Source: Blattamonas nauphoetae (Eukaryota > Preaxostyla > Oxymonadida). From it: a DNA stretch of 64,000 nucleotides. Each line of letters opens with the position of its first letter. Position 1 is the stretch's first letter. A program made the position numbers and the translations under genes. Under the pieces are notes generated by a model. The model was not told the DNA's origin. It saw nothing but the letters and a program-made list of their open reading frames with translations, and made no database searches. The stretch is from positions 124,001-188,000 of the forward strand of contig JARBJD010000091.1 in the NCBI GenBank assembly GCA_033064195.1, given 5' to 3'. Shown piece by piece: positions 31,597-43,353 of the stretch.

Positions 31597-32003
31597 TTTG
31601 GTGAGGTCGGCCCTGAATCGGCGCTAACGATGGATCCCTTAATCCTGTGAATCATTTTCGTTATCAGGCAATTTGATTCATCAACGAAACCAATCGTGTT
31701 CAGGAATCCCCTTGATTGCAATGACAACCATGAGTTTCGTTCCATCGATCTCAAGTCTTGATATATCTCTCCAGATTATAATCTTTGAACTGACATCTTT
31801 CCTGATTCTACAATCTGCGAACATCTTCAATTGAACCTTGTCGGCTTTGAATCAATTTTTCCACAACCCAATGTCGTCATCACGTTCTTTGCCAGACATT
31901 ATGGAGGAATACAACCAGTGATTCGGCATTAATCCTGTGAGTAATGCTCATTATTCTGGAAATTCATCCGTGAAATGAGGTGAATGGTTGTTAAAATGAA
32001 AAA
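31597..32003. other. Intergenic region between two minus-strand genes
   Basis: The stretch separates the 3' end of RUVBL1 from the start of the giant gene and should hold the latter's promoter. No gene, repeat or RNA was recognised. Confidence 0.5.
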
Positions 32004-33593
<1,590 letters not shown>

Positions 33594-33981
33594 TTTCCTC
33601 GAGGTCCATGGGATGATCTAGTCAGTCTCTCCAACTTCACCTTGAAACACTATTTAGTTATGTTTTCCTATTTTATCTAGGAAATAAGTTCGATTCGCTT
33701 GTGCTACACTGATGTGAGTCGAACATCGGTGTCAAATCACGAAATGAATAAATTATGGTAAAGGGATCTTAAACAAATTGCCCAAACATGCATCTCTCCT
33801 TTACAGATGTGTTGTTTCTTATACTCCTTTGCTACTTTCCCCCTATTGACATAATTATCATGAAATTTTGTGTGTTCCTCTGTTCTTTCCATCAACAATT
33901 TTCAATCACTTTTCTTCCTTAGATACACCGTTCCTTCGAGAGTATCTCGCCATTTGATGATTCAGACCCTTTCTCATATTT
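33594..33981. other. Divergent promoter region
   Basis: The gap lies between the starts of RUVBL1 (minus) and the unknown gene at 33982 (plus) and so probably holds both promoters. AT-rich; no motif could be assigned. Confidence 0.45.
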
Positions 33982-35472
33982 TTGTTCACTAGGTTCAACT
34001 TCTCTTTCCATCTTCTACTAAGTCTCACCCTCCTACAATTCAATTGGATCTGCTCGGCTCTACATTGCGTTTTTGTCTTGTATCTCACATTATCATTATT
34101 TATTACCATGTTTAGTATTTGGTATTACCCGTACAAGCCAGTTGACAAGGAACAGAACAATAAACCAATCGAATCGACATCAATCACCGAATCAATCACT
34201 CAACGAATCACATACCTCCGAAAATCATCACCTAAGTCCGACAAATTGCACAGTACATTTCATCCCGAGCCAAGTCAACCGGCACCAACCACTGAAAGTC
34301 CTCCAATCAGTAATCTTTCTGAAAACGATGTTCTGTTCAATCTCGAAGTTCCCATCTTTGTTGTACATCGAGACTGCTACTTTCGCGAAGAAACTAATCG
34401 TTTTCTGTCGAGTATTTATTCCCCTGAGGAAGAAAATCAATCCGAAGATGAACAACCACTTGATAACACCTCTCTCCTCGTTGCATTCTTCCCATCTCTC
34501 ACCAACACACCTAAATTGGCCGTAACTGACAGATATGGAACTGCTCATACTGTATTCAGGCAGAATCCACATCTCTTACAAAACGTGTCACATCAACTGA
34601 ATTGGCGCTACAGTCCTTTCTCGTCTGCAAACAACCGAACCAAATCAGATGCTACACGCAGCACGATTGAAGGAGCCAAGATTCGCGAAATCATGCGAGT
34701 CGCAAGTGGAAACATCTCGGTCTCGGAATTGTTCGAGAAGTGTGTTGTCCAGACATATTTATATACCTGCCCGCTCGGTGAGGAGTCATCAATGGGTCAA
34801 TCTCCTTCTGCGCACACAGCGAGATTCTTAGCATTTAAACAGAACAAAACAGCATTCGCAGCAGTTGTCCACAGAATGGGTTCATCTCAGGCCCTACAGA
34901 AAAGAGTCATGGAGACACAAGAAGAACTGCTAGATACTCTCAAGAAAAAAGCAGTATGGGATGATTCAGAAGCAACCGAACATCGATGGCTCTCTTTCAA
35001 CCCGTTCACATCAGACGATGATGGAGAACAAAAGGATTCCGACCGCACGATGCGCCATGTCAACAAACTGAAGCATCCTTCTTCTGCTTTGATACTTACA
35101 CCAAGCTGTCCCCTTCCAAACGAAAGCCGACTCAAAACATCGTCGAAACGAAAGACAAGAAAGGGAGAGAGAAGAAGAGATCTGGAAAACTCAACGGTGT
35201 CATTGTTTGCTGTGGGGGCTTGTCCCGTTAACTCCAGTAGCAGAGTACACACTGTACCTCGAAAAAAGAAGACTCGTCGCAATGACACGAAACACTCTAA
35301 ACCTCGAGAACGCATGCAAGAAAGTGATGAAATACTCGAACAACCGCAAAAAACCCAACACTCTCCATGGTGGCAGATGCCAGGAGTCCTCTGGCTCGGA
35401 AACGCTGTCGTGTCAGTGTTTGTCCTTCCTCGTCTCGTTAGGCGTCTGTTTGGGTCAAAACTCATCATCTAA
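33982..35472 (+). CDS. Unknown protein with hydrophobic segments near both ends
   Basis: A single open frame of 496 codons with no family recognised. From the first ATG (33982) the N-terminus is strongly hydrophobic (HLLLSLTLLQF; VLYLTLSLFI), which would be a signal anchor. The alternative ATG at 34108 (MFSIWYYPYKPVDKE) removes this and may be the true start, with the hydrophobic part being leader. The middle is hydrophilic with an acidic region (SPEEENQSEDEQ) and a basic KRKTRKGERRR patch. The last 30 residues (GVLWLGNAVVSVFVLPRLVRR) form a possible tail anchor or amphipathic helix just before the stop. Reading-frame length and codon use support a real gene. Confidence 0.6.
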   Translation: MFTRFNFSFHLLLSLTLLQFNWICSALHCVFVLYLTLSLFITMFSIWYYPYKPVDKEQNNKPIESTSITESITQRITYLRKSSPKSDKLHSTFHPEPSQPAPTTESPPISNLSENDVLFNLEVPIFVVHRDCYFREETNRFLSSIYSPEEENQSEDEQPLDNTSLLVAFFPSLTNTPKLAVTDRYGTAHTVFRQNPHLLQNVSHQLNWRYSPFSSANNRTKSDATRSTIEGAKIREIMRVASGNISVSELFEKCVVQTYLYTCPLGEESSMGQSPSAHTARFLAFKQNKTAFAAVVHRMGSSQALQKRVMETQEELLDTLKKKAVWDDSEATEHRWLSFNPFTSDDDGEQKDSDRTMRHVNKLKHPSSALILTPSCPLPNESRLKTSSKRKTRKGERRRDLENSTVSLFAVGACPVNSSSRVHTVPRKKKTRRNDTKHSKPRERMQESDEILEQPQKTQHSPWWQMPGVLWLGNAVVSVFVLPRLVRRLFGSKLII

Positions 35473-36290
35473 ATCTTTTAGTTTATTCTTTTTTGATCTT
35501 GTTCTGTTTTGCGTTCTCATTTTCGTATTACACACCATCTTCGGACACCTATTGGGTCTCGTGTTTGAACCGAGCTGTATATTAACTCTATCTGCAGTCG
35601 ATTGATCATTCTCTGCAAGTGATGGAGATTTTCTTATTTATTCCGTCAGGATAGTCATTGGACCTGTCGCAACACGAGTCTATCGTTTCGAAACTCAACA
35701 CACTTAAATTCCCGAGTAGTGTTGGGCGAAACGATTGAATCGTTTCGAAACGGTCCCATCGTTTCGAAACTAGGTTTTTTTAAAACAGTATTTTCGATTC
35801 GTTTTCACTTCGTTGGAGACGAGGACTGCTATATCATCCACCATTGTTGTCGGTTTTTCTCTTTGGAACCAGTCAACACAGAAAGTGCATGACACTGAAA
35901 ACGGTCGATTTTCCAGACGACTCCAGTCAAATTTGTTCTCCAAACATACGTCAACAGCTTTCATGTTGGACTCACCGCTGTCTTCCCACATTTAATCCAA
36001 CTCTATCATCATCAATCGTTCACCATTCTGACTCACAATCACGATGTGAACAGGCAGTTAGACGGTGTTTCATGTATATCTTTTCTATGCTATCCCTTCA
36101 TTTTCCAGAATAAATGATATATTCAACCTGAAAATACGTTAGAACATCTTTGATGCATGCCAAAATCAGCTCTCTGTATCCAACTCTCTTCATCTCGTAT
36201 TTTCAACGATTTCAGTCTGTCCTGTCACCTTCCTGAACACAAACAGTTTGCTATAGTCTATTTTAAGAATATTATTGGTTTTTCTCTCCA
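35473..36290. other. Intergenic or weakly coding region
   Basis: It contains repeat-like TCGTTTCGAAAC motifs at the left and, from about 35800, short plus-strand frames separated by possible introns (for example GTATATC...TTTCCAG at 36071-36109). No family was recognised and no single exon chain is convincing. Confidence 0.35.
35675..35775. repeat. Clustered TCGTTTCGAAAC motifs, possible hAT-like termini
   Basis: The near-palindrome TCGTTTCGAAAC occurs three times (35683-35694, 35740-35751, 35759-35770). A sequence starting AGTGTTGGGCGAAACGAT at 35718 is loosely mirrored by the reverse complement of 35681-35705 (AGTGTGTTGAGTTTCGAAAC). AGTGTTGGGC-type ends occur in hAT transposons, so these may be element termini back to back. 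No transposase was found. Confidence 0.35.
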
Positions 36291-36292
36291 GT

Positions 36293-36971
36293 GCAGACAG
36301 GTCTCGCTCCATTCTGCACGAAGCTGAGAATTTTTCGGAATTTCACTGTTTACGATCTGAATCTTCACAACAACATGAATATATGTGTTTTCCTTCAAGG
36401 CATGATATCAAAGTCAGCATATCACAAGCTCGAAATGCACGAAATCACATCCAACTCACCCCAATCTCAAACATGATACTCGCCGCAACGCATCACCATA
36501 TTTCATGAGACTGTGGAAGGTAAACGGTCGAAAGAAGGAAAGGAAGGAATGCTTACGTCAGAATCAGAACGAAGAAGGCCACTCGATGAATGACAAGTTA
36601 AGCGGAATAACTGACACAAAGGAGCATATCACGGCACCAGCAGGTTTTTCTCGGATTCAAGAATCAGACACAGTCTTATTCAACACATCAACCAACTCTA
36701 TGTTCAGATCCGGTTGATCATTCACCCTTAATAATTTCATTTCGAACAGGTTCGCAGGCTTGTGAAACAAGTGTGTCGTATGTGAAAAAAGGGAGTCGTG
36801 AAAGAAACTGCGAAATCGAATTAGCGACAGGAGTGTCTGTCATGCAACTATGGGTTCGTATTGCGACAGGTCCATTTGCAGGGAGAGGGAGGACGATGTG
36901 GAAAAGAGTCCAGCAAGAGGCAAAATTCACAAGAAATGAAGATCCAAATGAGAAAAGCCTTCACAACAATG
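36293..36971 (+). CDS. Tentative multi-exon gene, unresolved
   Basis: Plus-strand pieces look coding. One (from about 36293) reads FTVYDLNLHNNMNICVFLQ. Another (36505-36715) joins across a likely 37-nt intron (donor GTTGATC, acceptor AACAG at 36751) to GSQACETSVSYVKKGSRERN and QLWVRIATGPFAGRGRTMWK. The first and second pieces do not join in one frame with the introns I can see. The last frame would run on, antisense to the LST8 3' exon, to 37105, which is doubtful. Treat as a hint of a gene; no function is proposed. Confidence 0.3.
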
Positions 36972-38130
36972 TTATTTACTGTAATCAATCTCTGCAAGAG
37001 CCACACATGTTGCCCCATGTTTTCGTTCGAAAAGTGAACGAGATCGACTTAAATTTTCGAACCATTGTAATACCTGGCGGTCAGATGATACTAAACACAA
37101 TATAAAATGAATATCCAATACAACCACTGAAATACCTGTGATTAGACTCTTTCCGTCCTTTGTCAGGGTACAGTCCCAGATCCACCGATTATGGCGCATG
37201 ATATTGTTCCATTTTAACGTCATTTCGCCAGGACTTTCCATATCCCAAACTTTTGCCGTAAAATCTGCTGAACACGTCGCTAGACGACTGAATAAAATGA
37301 CAAATAACGAAGTCGGACGTTCCATCTCGGCTAAGCTCACATTTTGTAATATATCCTGTGTGAGCTTCCCAATCACGTGTGAGTTGCAAATCGTGAATGG
37401 AATAAACGAAGCATCTCCCCTAAAACGGATGAAGAATGAGAAGAAAAACATTATGTCCAGCAGCACAGAGATGTGGTCGACCTGGAGCTGTTGAGAGAGA
37501 GCGGATAGGTACCCCTTGTGATCTCTGACAAATATAAAGGAATGAAGAGCAGACAACTAGGGTTTGTATGTCCGTATGGGTGTGCCATCGGATAATCTCG
37601 CCATTCTGGAATGCTAGAAAAACCGAGAGATTCTATTTCAAGAAAAGATATTATTGTTATATGTAGACAGACATCATATGGGTGTTTAGCAATAGAATTG
37701 ATTGGGCTTTCAAATTGTTTGGAGAGAAGTCTTTCAGGTTTTTGTGGAGGATTTCTGCCAATGTGTATGAGAAAGGGAAATGGTCAAACAGATTTAGTTT
37801 CCAGAGCATCACCTTTTTGTCTTCTGATCCAGTCACGAGTGTTGTGCAGTCGTTGAGCATTACCATGCTGATGATGTTGCTGTCCAAAAAAGGTGAGCGA
37901 ATGATTGGATCCGTTCGTTCTCGGCGATAGACATAGAAATATCGATACCCACCGACAATAAAGTGAATATTATCATGGGCAAAGATTATACAATTGGATT
38001 GCTATGGAAGATGACTAGTCGAAGGCCAAACAGTTTCTTCAAGTTTTTTTGATTCAATTGGGCGTGACAATGACCATACATCAATTACACGATCAGTGCC
38101 CCCAACAACAACGAGGACATCATTCATCAT
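36972..38130 (-). CDS. LST8: LST8 (GbetaL), WD40 subunit of TOR complexes
   Basis: LST8 is the seven-bladed WD40 partner that stabilises TOR kinase in TORC1 and TORC2. Minus strand, at least eight short exons. Those I can place: 38130-38032, 38001-37790, 37754-37669, a middle set around 37610-37390, 37287-37136 and 37090-36972. Introns are about 30-60 nt. Diagnostic pieces: VVVGGTDRVIDVW; LVTGSEDKKVMLW; FESPINSIAKHP (FQVNAPINCVCLHP in animals); NGEIIRWHTHTD; GRCFVYSIHDLQL; WEAHTGYITKCELS; LATCSADFTAKVW; NRWIWDCTLTKDGKSLIT; and KHGATCVALAEI at the end, the LST8 signature. Two junctions near 37500 could not be phased with certainty. Expected length is about 330 residues. Confidence 0.85.
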
Positions 38131-38295
38131 ATAAAATAAAGGGTATCTCGTGCCAATCGAGCCAGAGGGCAAGATACCATCTCACCTTCTCGTTTCAGAG
38201 AAAATTAATATTTTCAATTCACGAAGACCAACACACCAGTTTTTTTATGTCGATCCTCTCAGACCCACCCTACATTTTTTTTTGAATCCAGATCG

Positions 38296-40592
38296 ATGAC
38301 ATCATCCCAACTTGATGAGAGGATTGAAATCATCAAAGGTATTATCGTACCCTCGTTAATCATTTTGTTCATTAAAACCGCACAATCTCATCGCATTATC
38401 CCAAACTTCGAAGGGAAACTTTACTACGTCTCGCTTCTCTCAATTCCTGAACCAAATGACAATGAACACTTCTTCTGCACGGACTCGACTCTTATCTACC
38501 ATTCATTTTCGTCTGATTTCGGGCCTCTCAACCTGAGTTGTATTTCACGATTCTGTACGCTCGTCCAAGATCTTGTTCAAGTCTGAAGCTTGTTTAGTCA
38601 TTTTTTATTCCATTCCTGTATTAATTCTGTAGAAATCAGAAGGATCCGAAGATATTTTCTATTATTATTCATCGTTTGACTCTCACAAACGAGCCAATGC
38701 TGTCTTCCTCATGTGTTGCTTCATGGTGTGTTCTCTTGGATTCCTATTTTGTTTTTTACATTATTTTTCGAATTTTCTGATGTTCTCTCCATTTTTTTGC
38801 TATTATCTGCCTTATTCTATCATCCTTCTGACTCTGAATTCTTTGGTTCACGTCATCCACCCCTCCTCAGGTTCTATGTCTGCATTACTCACCCGAAGAT
38901 GCTTTTCAACCATTCAATCGTCTTTATCCACCGCTTCCACTCTTCAGAGATGCGTCCTCTGGTCTTTGCACTTTCAACTGCTCCATTGTGGATTGTCTCC
39001 AAGGACTCGTACGCGGCGTTGAAAATGGCTTTTTCGATTTGAATACGTTTGATTATGAACAATACGAATATTTTGAACGTATTGAAAATGGTGAAATGAA
39101 CTGGGTGATCCCAGGAAAAATCCTCGCATTCGCATCCCCAACCCAGTCCGAAATGTACTCCCCCTACGGAGTCACTTCGCACACCCCCATCTTTTATTCA
39201 GAAGTATTCCATCAAATCGGAATTACTGCAGTTGTCCGTCTGAATAACAAGCTCTACGATCGCAACCTCTTTTTATCAAGAAAAATTCATCACTACGATC
39301 TCTATTTTGATGACGGTTCCGTCCCATCAATGGATATTGTCCATAGATTCCTCGCTATCGCCGAAAGAGAGAAGGGAATCGCAGTTCACTGTAAGGCCGG
39401 ACTCGGGCGAACCGGAACACTGATCGCGTGCTATTTAATGAAGCACCACAATTTCTCTGCGATGGAAGCCATCACTTTTATCAGAATTTGCCGACCGGGC
39501 TCCATAGTTGGTGGACAACAGCATTTCATCGTTGAAGTCGAAGAGCAAATGAAAAACGAAGGTATTGCGGGGTCACTTCTCGGAGCTACTGCGTATATGT
39601 CCCCAAATGAAACAGGTTATTTGTCTGATTCGGATGGTAGTGACACCAGAAAGCATCGACGGAAGCATTCGAAACATCAAACCCATTCTCGTGCAATGAC
39701 GCCTCCTGAACCGAAATTCAACTCACCAGAATATCGTATGGAACGCAAAATGAATACATCATCGATCGATGTCTCAGCACTTTCATCAAATTTCAACACA
39801 TACAATCGTCCTCCATCCATCACGTCCCATGCTCGATCCAACAGTTCTCCTCGCTCCAAAACTAACAAAATTCTTCCAGAATCATCAGTAGATGAGATTG
39901 GAAACACTATTCCGTTCGAAGTCGCCCACTCTCGCCCTCCAATCGCGTCAGCAGTTGTCATCCATCCACATCACCAACCACTCCTCACTTCAACATTTCG
40001 CACCCTCAATTCTCGTCCCCCAAGCAGCGTTGGCGATCCACTCCCATTTTCACAGGACACCGCCACAAATTCCCTCTTCTCCACAATGGTCCGCACCCTC
40101 ACCCACAAACAGCAACCACAATCCCTCGCCCACTCCTCCCTCAGCCTATACAAAGACGATTCCGACGAAGATGGCCAATCTCGACGAGGCCAGAACAGTC
40201 GCCGTCGAAGCCACTCAACGATAAGGATTTCATCCAACCATCGACCAGTCACATCACTCTCTGCCAAGCGCACGAGCACTGATCGTCCCCTTCCCCCTCC
40301 CCGCACCAACGAAAACATCCTCGCTCGCGCCAAAGAACGCCAGGAACTCCGACAGACAGTCAAGCACAGTCTGTCAGCGGATTCGACGCAGGCCATCCCA
40401 CAGTCGAGAGGGAGGAAGCAGAGAACTGTGAAGTTCATGCCGTCTGGCTCGTCTTATGTGTCTGAGCACCAACATGAGAATGATGTTGTCATCATTCCCA
40501 ACTCTGGCTTCGTCCCACGCACTTTCTCAAGGGCTGGTCAGCAACGGAACACGATGTTTGTCTCCGCATCAAAAACAGGAGATGCTATTTAA
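38296..40592 (+). CDS. CDC14: CDC14 dual-specificity phosphatase
   Basis: CDC14 phosphatases remove phosphate from CDK-type Ser-Pro sites and act in mitotic exit, cytokinesis and, in many flagellates, the basal body. Four exons: 38296-38338, 38414-38574, 38633-38725, 38871-40592; introns 75, 58 and 145 nt. The product is 672 residues. The first half is the paired phosphatase fold: YHSFSSDFGPLNLS and FRDASSGLCTFNCSIVDCLQ (pseudo-catalytic A domain), then GFFDLNTFDYEQYEYFERI, NWVIPGKILAF, and the active site HCKAGLGRTGT (about residues 272-282) followed by IRICRPGSIVGGQQHF. The catalytic Cys and Arg are present. The C-terminal 300 residues are Ser/Arg-rich and disordered, as in other CDC14s. 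Confidence 0.95.
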
Positions 40593-40952
40593 GGCTCCTC
40601 TCCTATTTTATCTGACAAACTCTATTCTCATATTTACTTTTCCTTTTTTATTGTTCTTTCTTCTAATTTCGTCTTGTTTCATGATTCTTATCACGTTTTG
40701 ATCCTTGATCAACCCATCAGATTTGACATCATTTGATTTGTGGAAAACTGGGAGATTATTGTGTAATGACGTATTCTCCACGTGTATGATATCAATGTAA
40801 TATCCTCTTTTTGCGTCTACTCTGCGTTTTTGATCGTGCTTTGCCACAAAATATCCACTTAAATACTCTTCTCCGTCTTTTCACTCTTCAGCCCTCCTAT
40901 AGGTCACCAGCGGAGAATTCATTGTCTGCTTTACATCTTTTTACATGGTTTT
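40593..40952. other. Intergenic region between CDC14 and kinesin
   Basis: AT-rich spacer with no supported gene. It should contain the CDC14 3' end and the kinesin promoter. Confidence 0.5.
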
Positions 40953-43156
40953 ATGTCATATGGACCCACAAAATATCACTTCGTTCTCACTATCAGCCCG
41001 ACTCCACTCCTATCCCCAACTTTTGACCTCAAGAGTTCTGAACAAGTCCCTGTCACACCCCGGAATACTGATGTATCTTGCTTCAGTTCTTCGATAGTCT
41101 TGTTGTTCTCTTGTTTTAGCATCATTTTTCGGTTGTTCTTCGTGTTCGACCACCTCTCGACAGAGAACTCGAGCAAAATTATGTTAATGTTGTTTCTTTT
41201 GAACCAGATGGTAGAACTGTTCGTATTCTCGATCAAACTGACGCTAGTATGATTCAAGATCATCTTCTCATCACGATATTAGTCGACTCTGAAATCCCAT
41301 ATTCGACTGGGCATGGAATCCCATCATCTCAGACTAGATTTCGTTTTGATCGTACATTCAGTTGTGACTCGACTCAAGAAGAAGTTTTTAACGAAATTGC
41401 TGTTCCGATCATCAATTCTGCTCTGAATGGAATCAATGGAACAATTCTTGCTTACGGACAGGTTTAAAGTTATTTTTTCAACTATTTTTAATTTAGACTG
41501 GAGCAGGGAAAACATATACTATCGAAGGAGAGAATGTGGGAGACAAGAGGGGTCTTATTCCACGAACCATGGAATACATTTTTGATCGTGTGATTGTTCC
41601 TTCATCTTGAAGATTATCCAGATATACAGCAACGCACTCGGGAGAACAATTGGTACGAATTGGATATCTCTTATTTAGAAATATACAAAGAGACTATATA
41701 CGATCTTCTCGCAGTCGCCAATCATGATCAGCCTTCCCCCCGCCTCCCATCCAGTGGTCTCCAGACTCCTCGACACTCATCGCAAAATCTTCCACTCCTC
41801 CCCATTCGAGAAGACTCCCAAGGCAATGTATACGTCGAGGGGTTGTCTGAATGGAGAATTAAATCTTTGGACGATGTTAACCAGCTACTTCAAATCGGAT
41901 ACGCTCAAAGAACCTTTGGCGCCACTCGAATGAACGAAAGGAGTAGTCGAAGTCACGCTGTGTTCAGTGTTCTTCTCTGTCAGCACACCATCACAGAAGA
42001 AGACGAGCCACACACTCGAGATGGTCGGCGGACACAAGCTGAAGTGATGCGGGTGTCAAAATTGAATTTGGTCGACTTGGCCGGATGCGAACGGATGAGC
42101 ATTTCGCACACTGACGGGATCGCACTGGAAGAAATGAAGAAAATCAACCTCTCGCTCTCCTGTTTGGGAAATGTTGTCGCGGCCCTGACATCTCGACGGC
42201 CAAGATCCCACATTCCATATCGAGATTCCAAGCTGACCAGACTTCTTCAGGACTCGCTTGGGGGAAACACTCGAACAGTGTTCATCGCTCTGATCTCTCC
42301 GTCAGCCCAATCTTTATCCGAAAGCCTGTCGACACTCAAATTTGCTCAGCGCGCGAGACAAGTCGAGAACAAACCAGTCGTCAATGAAAAGGTCGAGGCG
42401 TCCGCTTTAATTCGGAAATATGAGAAAGAAATCAAGAGATTGCAGGGGGAACTAGATCGAGCGCAAGCTGGTGGAAAGAGGCGATCACAATCGGCACAAG
42501 ATTGGGAGGGAGAACGGACAGAAATAGCCACATGTCGTGATTTGATTTCCAGACAGGCGGGAATGATGGGTGTACTGACCCACAGGCTGAGTGAGAGAGA
42601 CGCCATCATCAAACAGCTCAGCCAAGCGCTGGATTCGAGTGAGTTGCGAGCGAAAGACTTGGAGCGGACGATGAACAAGCTTCTCCTGCAGAAGGGCGCG
42701 ACCATTCTTGGTGAGGAGCGAGAAGAGGGTGAAGACGAAGAAGATAGAAAGAAAGACCCCGAGGAACAAATCACCGACCTGGAACGAGAGAATGCCGGTC
42801 TTTCAATCGCTCTGAACGAAGCTCGTACAAAGCTGAAATTAGCCGAGAGTCTGATGCGAGACTCACTCAAACGAATCGTCGACGAGGAGCTGGCCAAAAT
42901 TCTAAACCCTCCCCAGCCAGAAGAGCAATTCCCTCCTGTTATCTCCACACTTGACTCCCAACCTCAAACACCTCCTCGAGAGAAGAAGAAGAAAGTTTTG
43001 TTTTCTGACTCGCCTGTCGAATCGATGTCTCCGAATGTTCGAACAAGAACAAGCTCCTCGTACACTGCAGCCTCACCTCTCGTTGCCTCTTCTGGAAGGT
43101 CGTCGGTTCGGAGGCAATCCCCTCATCAGTTGTATCGGAATCGTGATAAACCTTGA
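40953..43156 (+). CDS. Kinesin with N-terminal motor domain
   Basis: A microtubule motor of about 704 residues. Exons: 40953-41096, 41120-41461, 41497-41587, and 41622 (or 41613)-43156; introns 23, 35 and 34 (or 25) nt. Motor landmarks in order: [13 protein letters not shown] (strand 1), [16 protein letters not shown] (P-loop, about 154-169), [27 protein letters not shown] (switch I), [10 protein letters not shown] (switch II), [34 protein letters not shown] and [20 protein letters not shown] leading to the neck. A coiled coil follows ([20 protein letters not shown] and later heptads), then a Ser/Pro-rich tail. The orientation makes it likely plus-end directed. The subfamily is not clear. The start at 40953 is the first ATG that joins in frame; the sequence before strand 1 is not conserved. 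Confidence 0.92.
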
Positions 43157-43353
43157 TTTATTAGGATTAATTTGTTTTCATTCTCTTAATTCTCATTTTC
43201 TCTCTTGGTTTTACTCACTTCATTTTGAAATGATAACTGTTTAATGTTTGGGCATAGAGCATCCTTTTTCTAGAAATGCGAATTGTGATTATGAATGGAT
43301 AAGGAATCGGAAATGACAAGGCCCTTTATCGTTCAGATCAGGTCCTGTTGGGG

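Noticed and set aside
36773-37105. 110-codon plus frame as an independent gene
   Set aside because: Its last third is antisense to well-supported LST8 exons. Only the upstream part was kept, as a tentative gene.
40953-41119. Kinesin start further upstream
   Set aside because: A more upstream ATG is possible, but nothing before 40953 matches a motor domain and the 48-residue leader already joins in phase.
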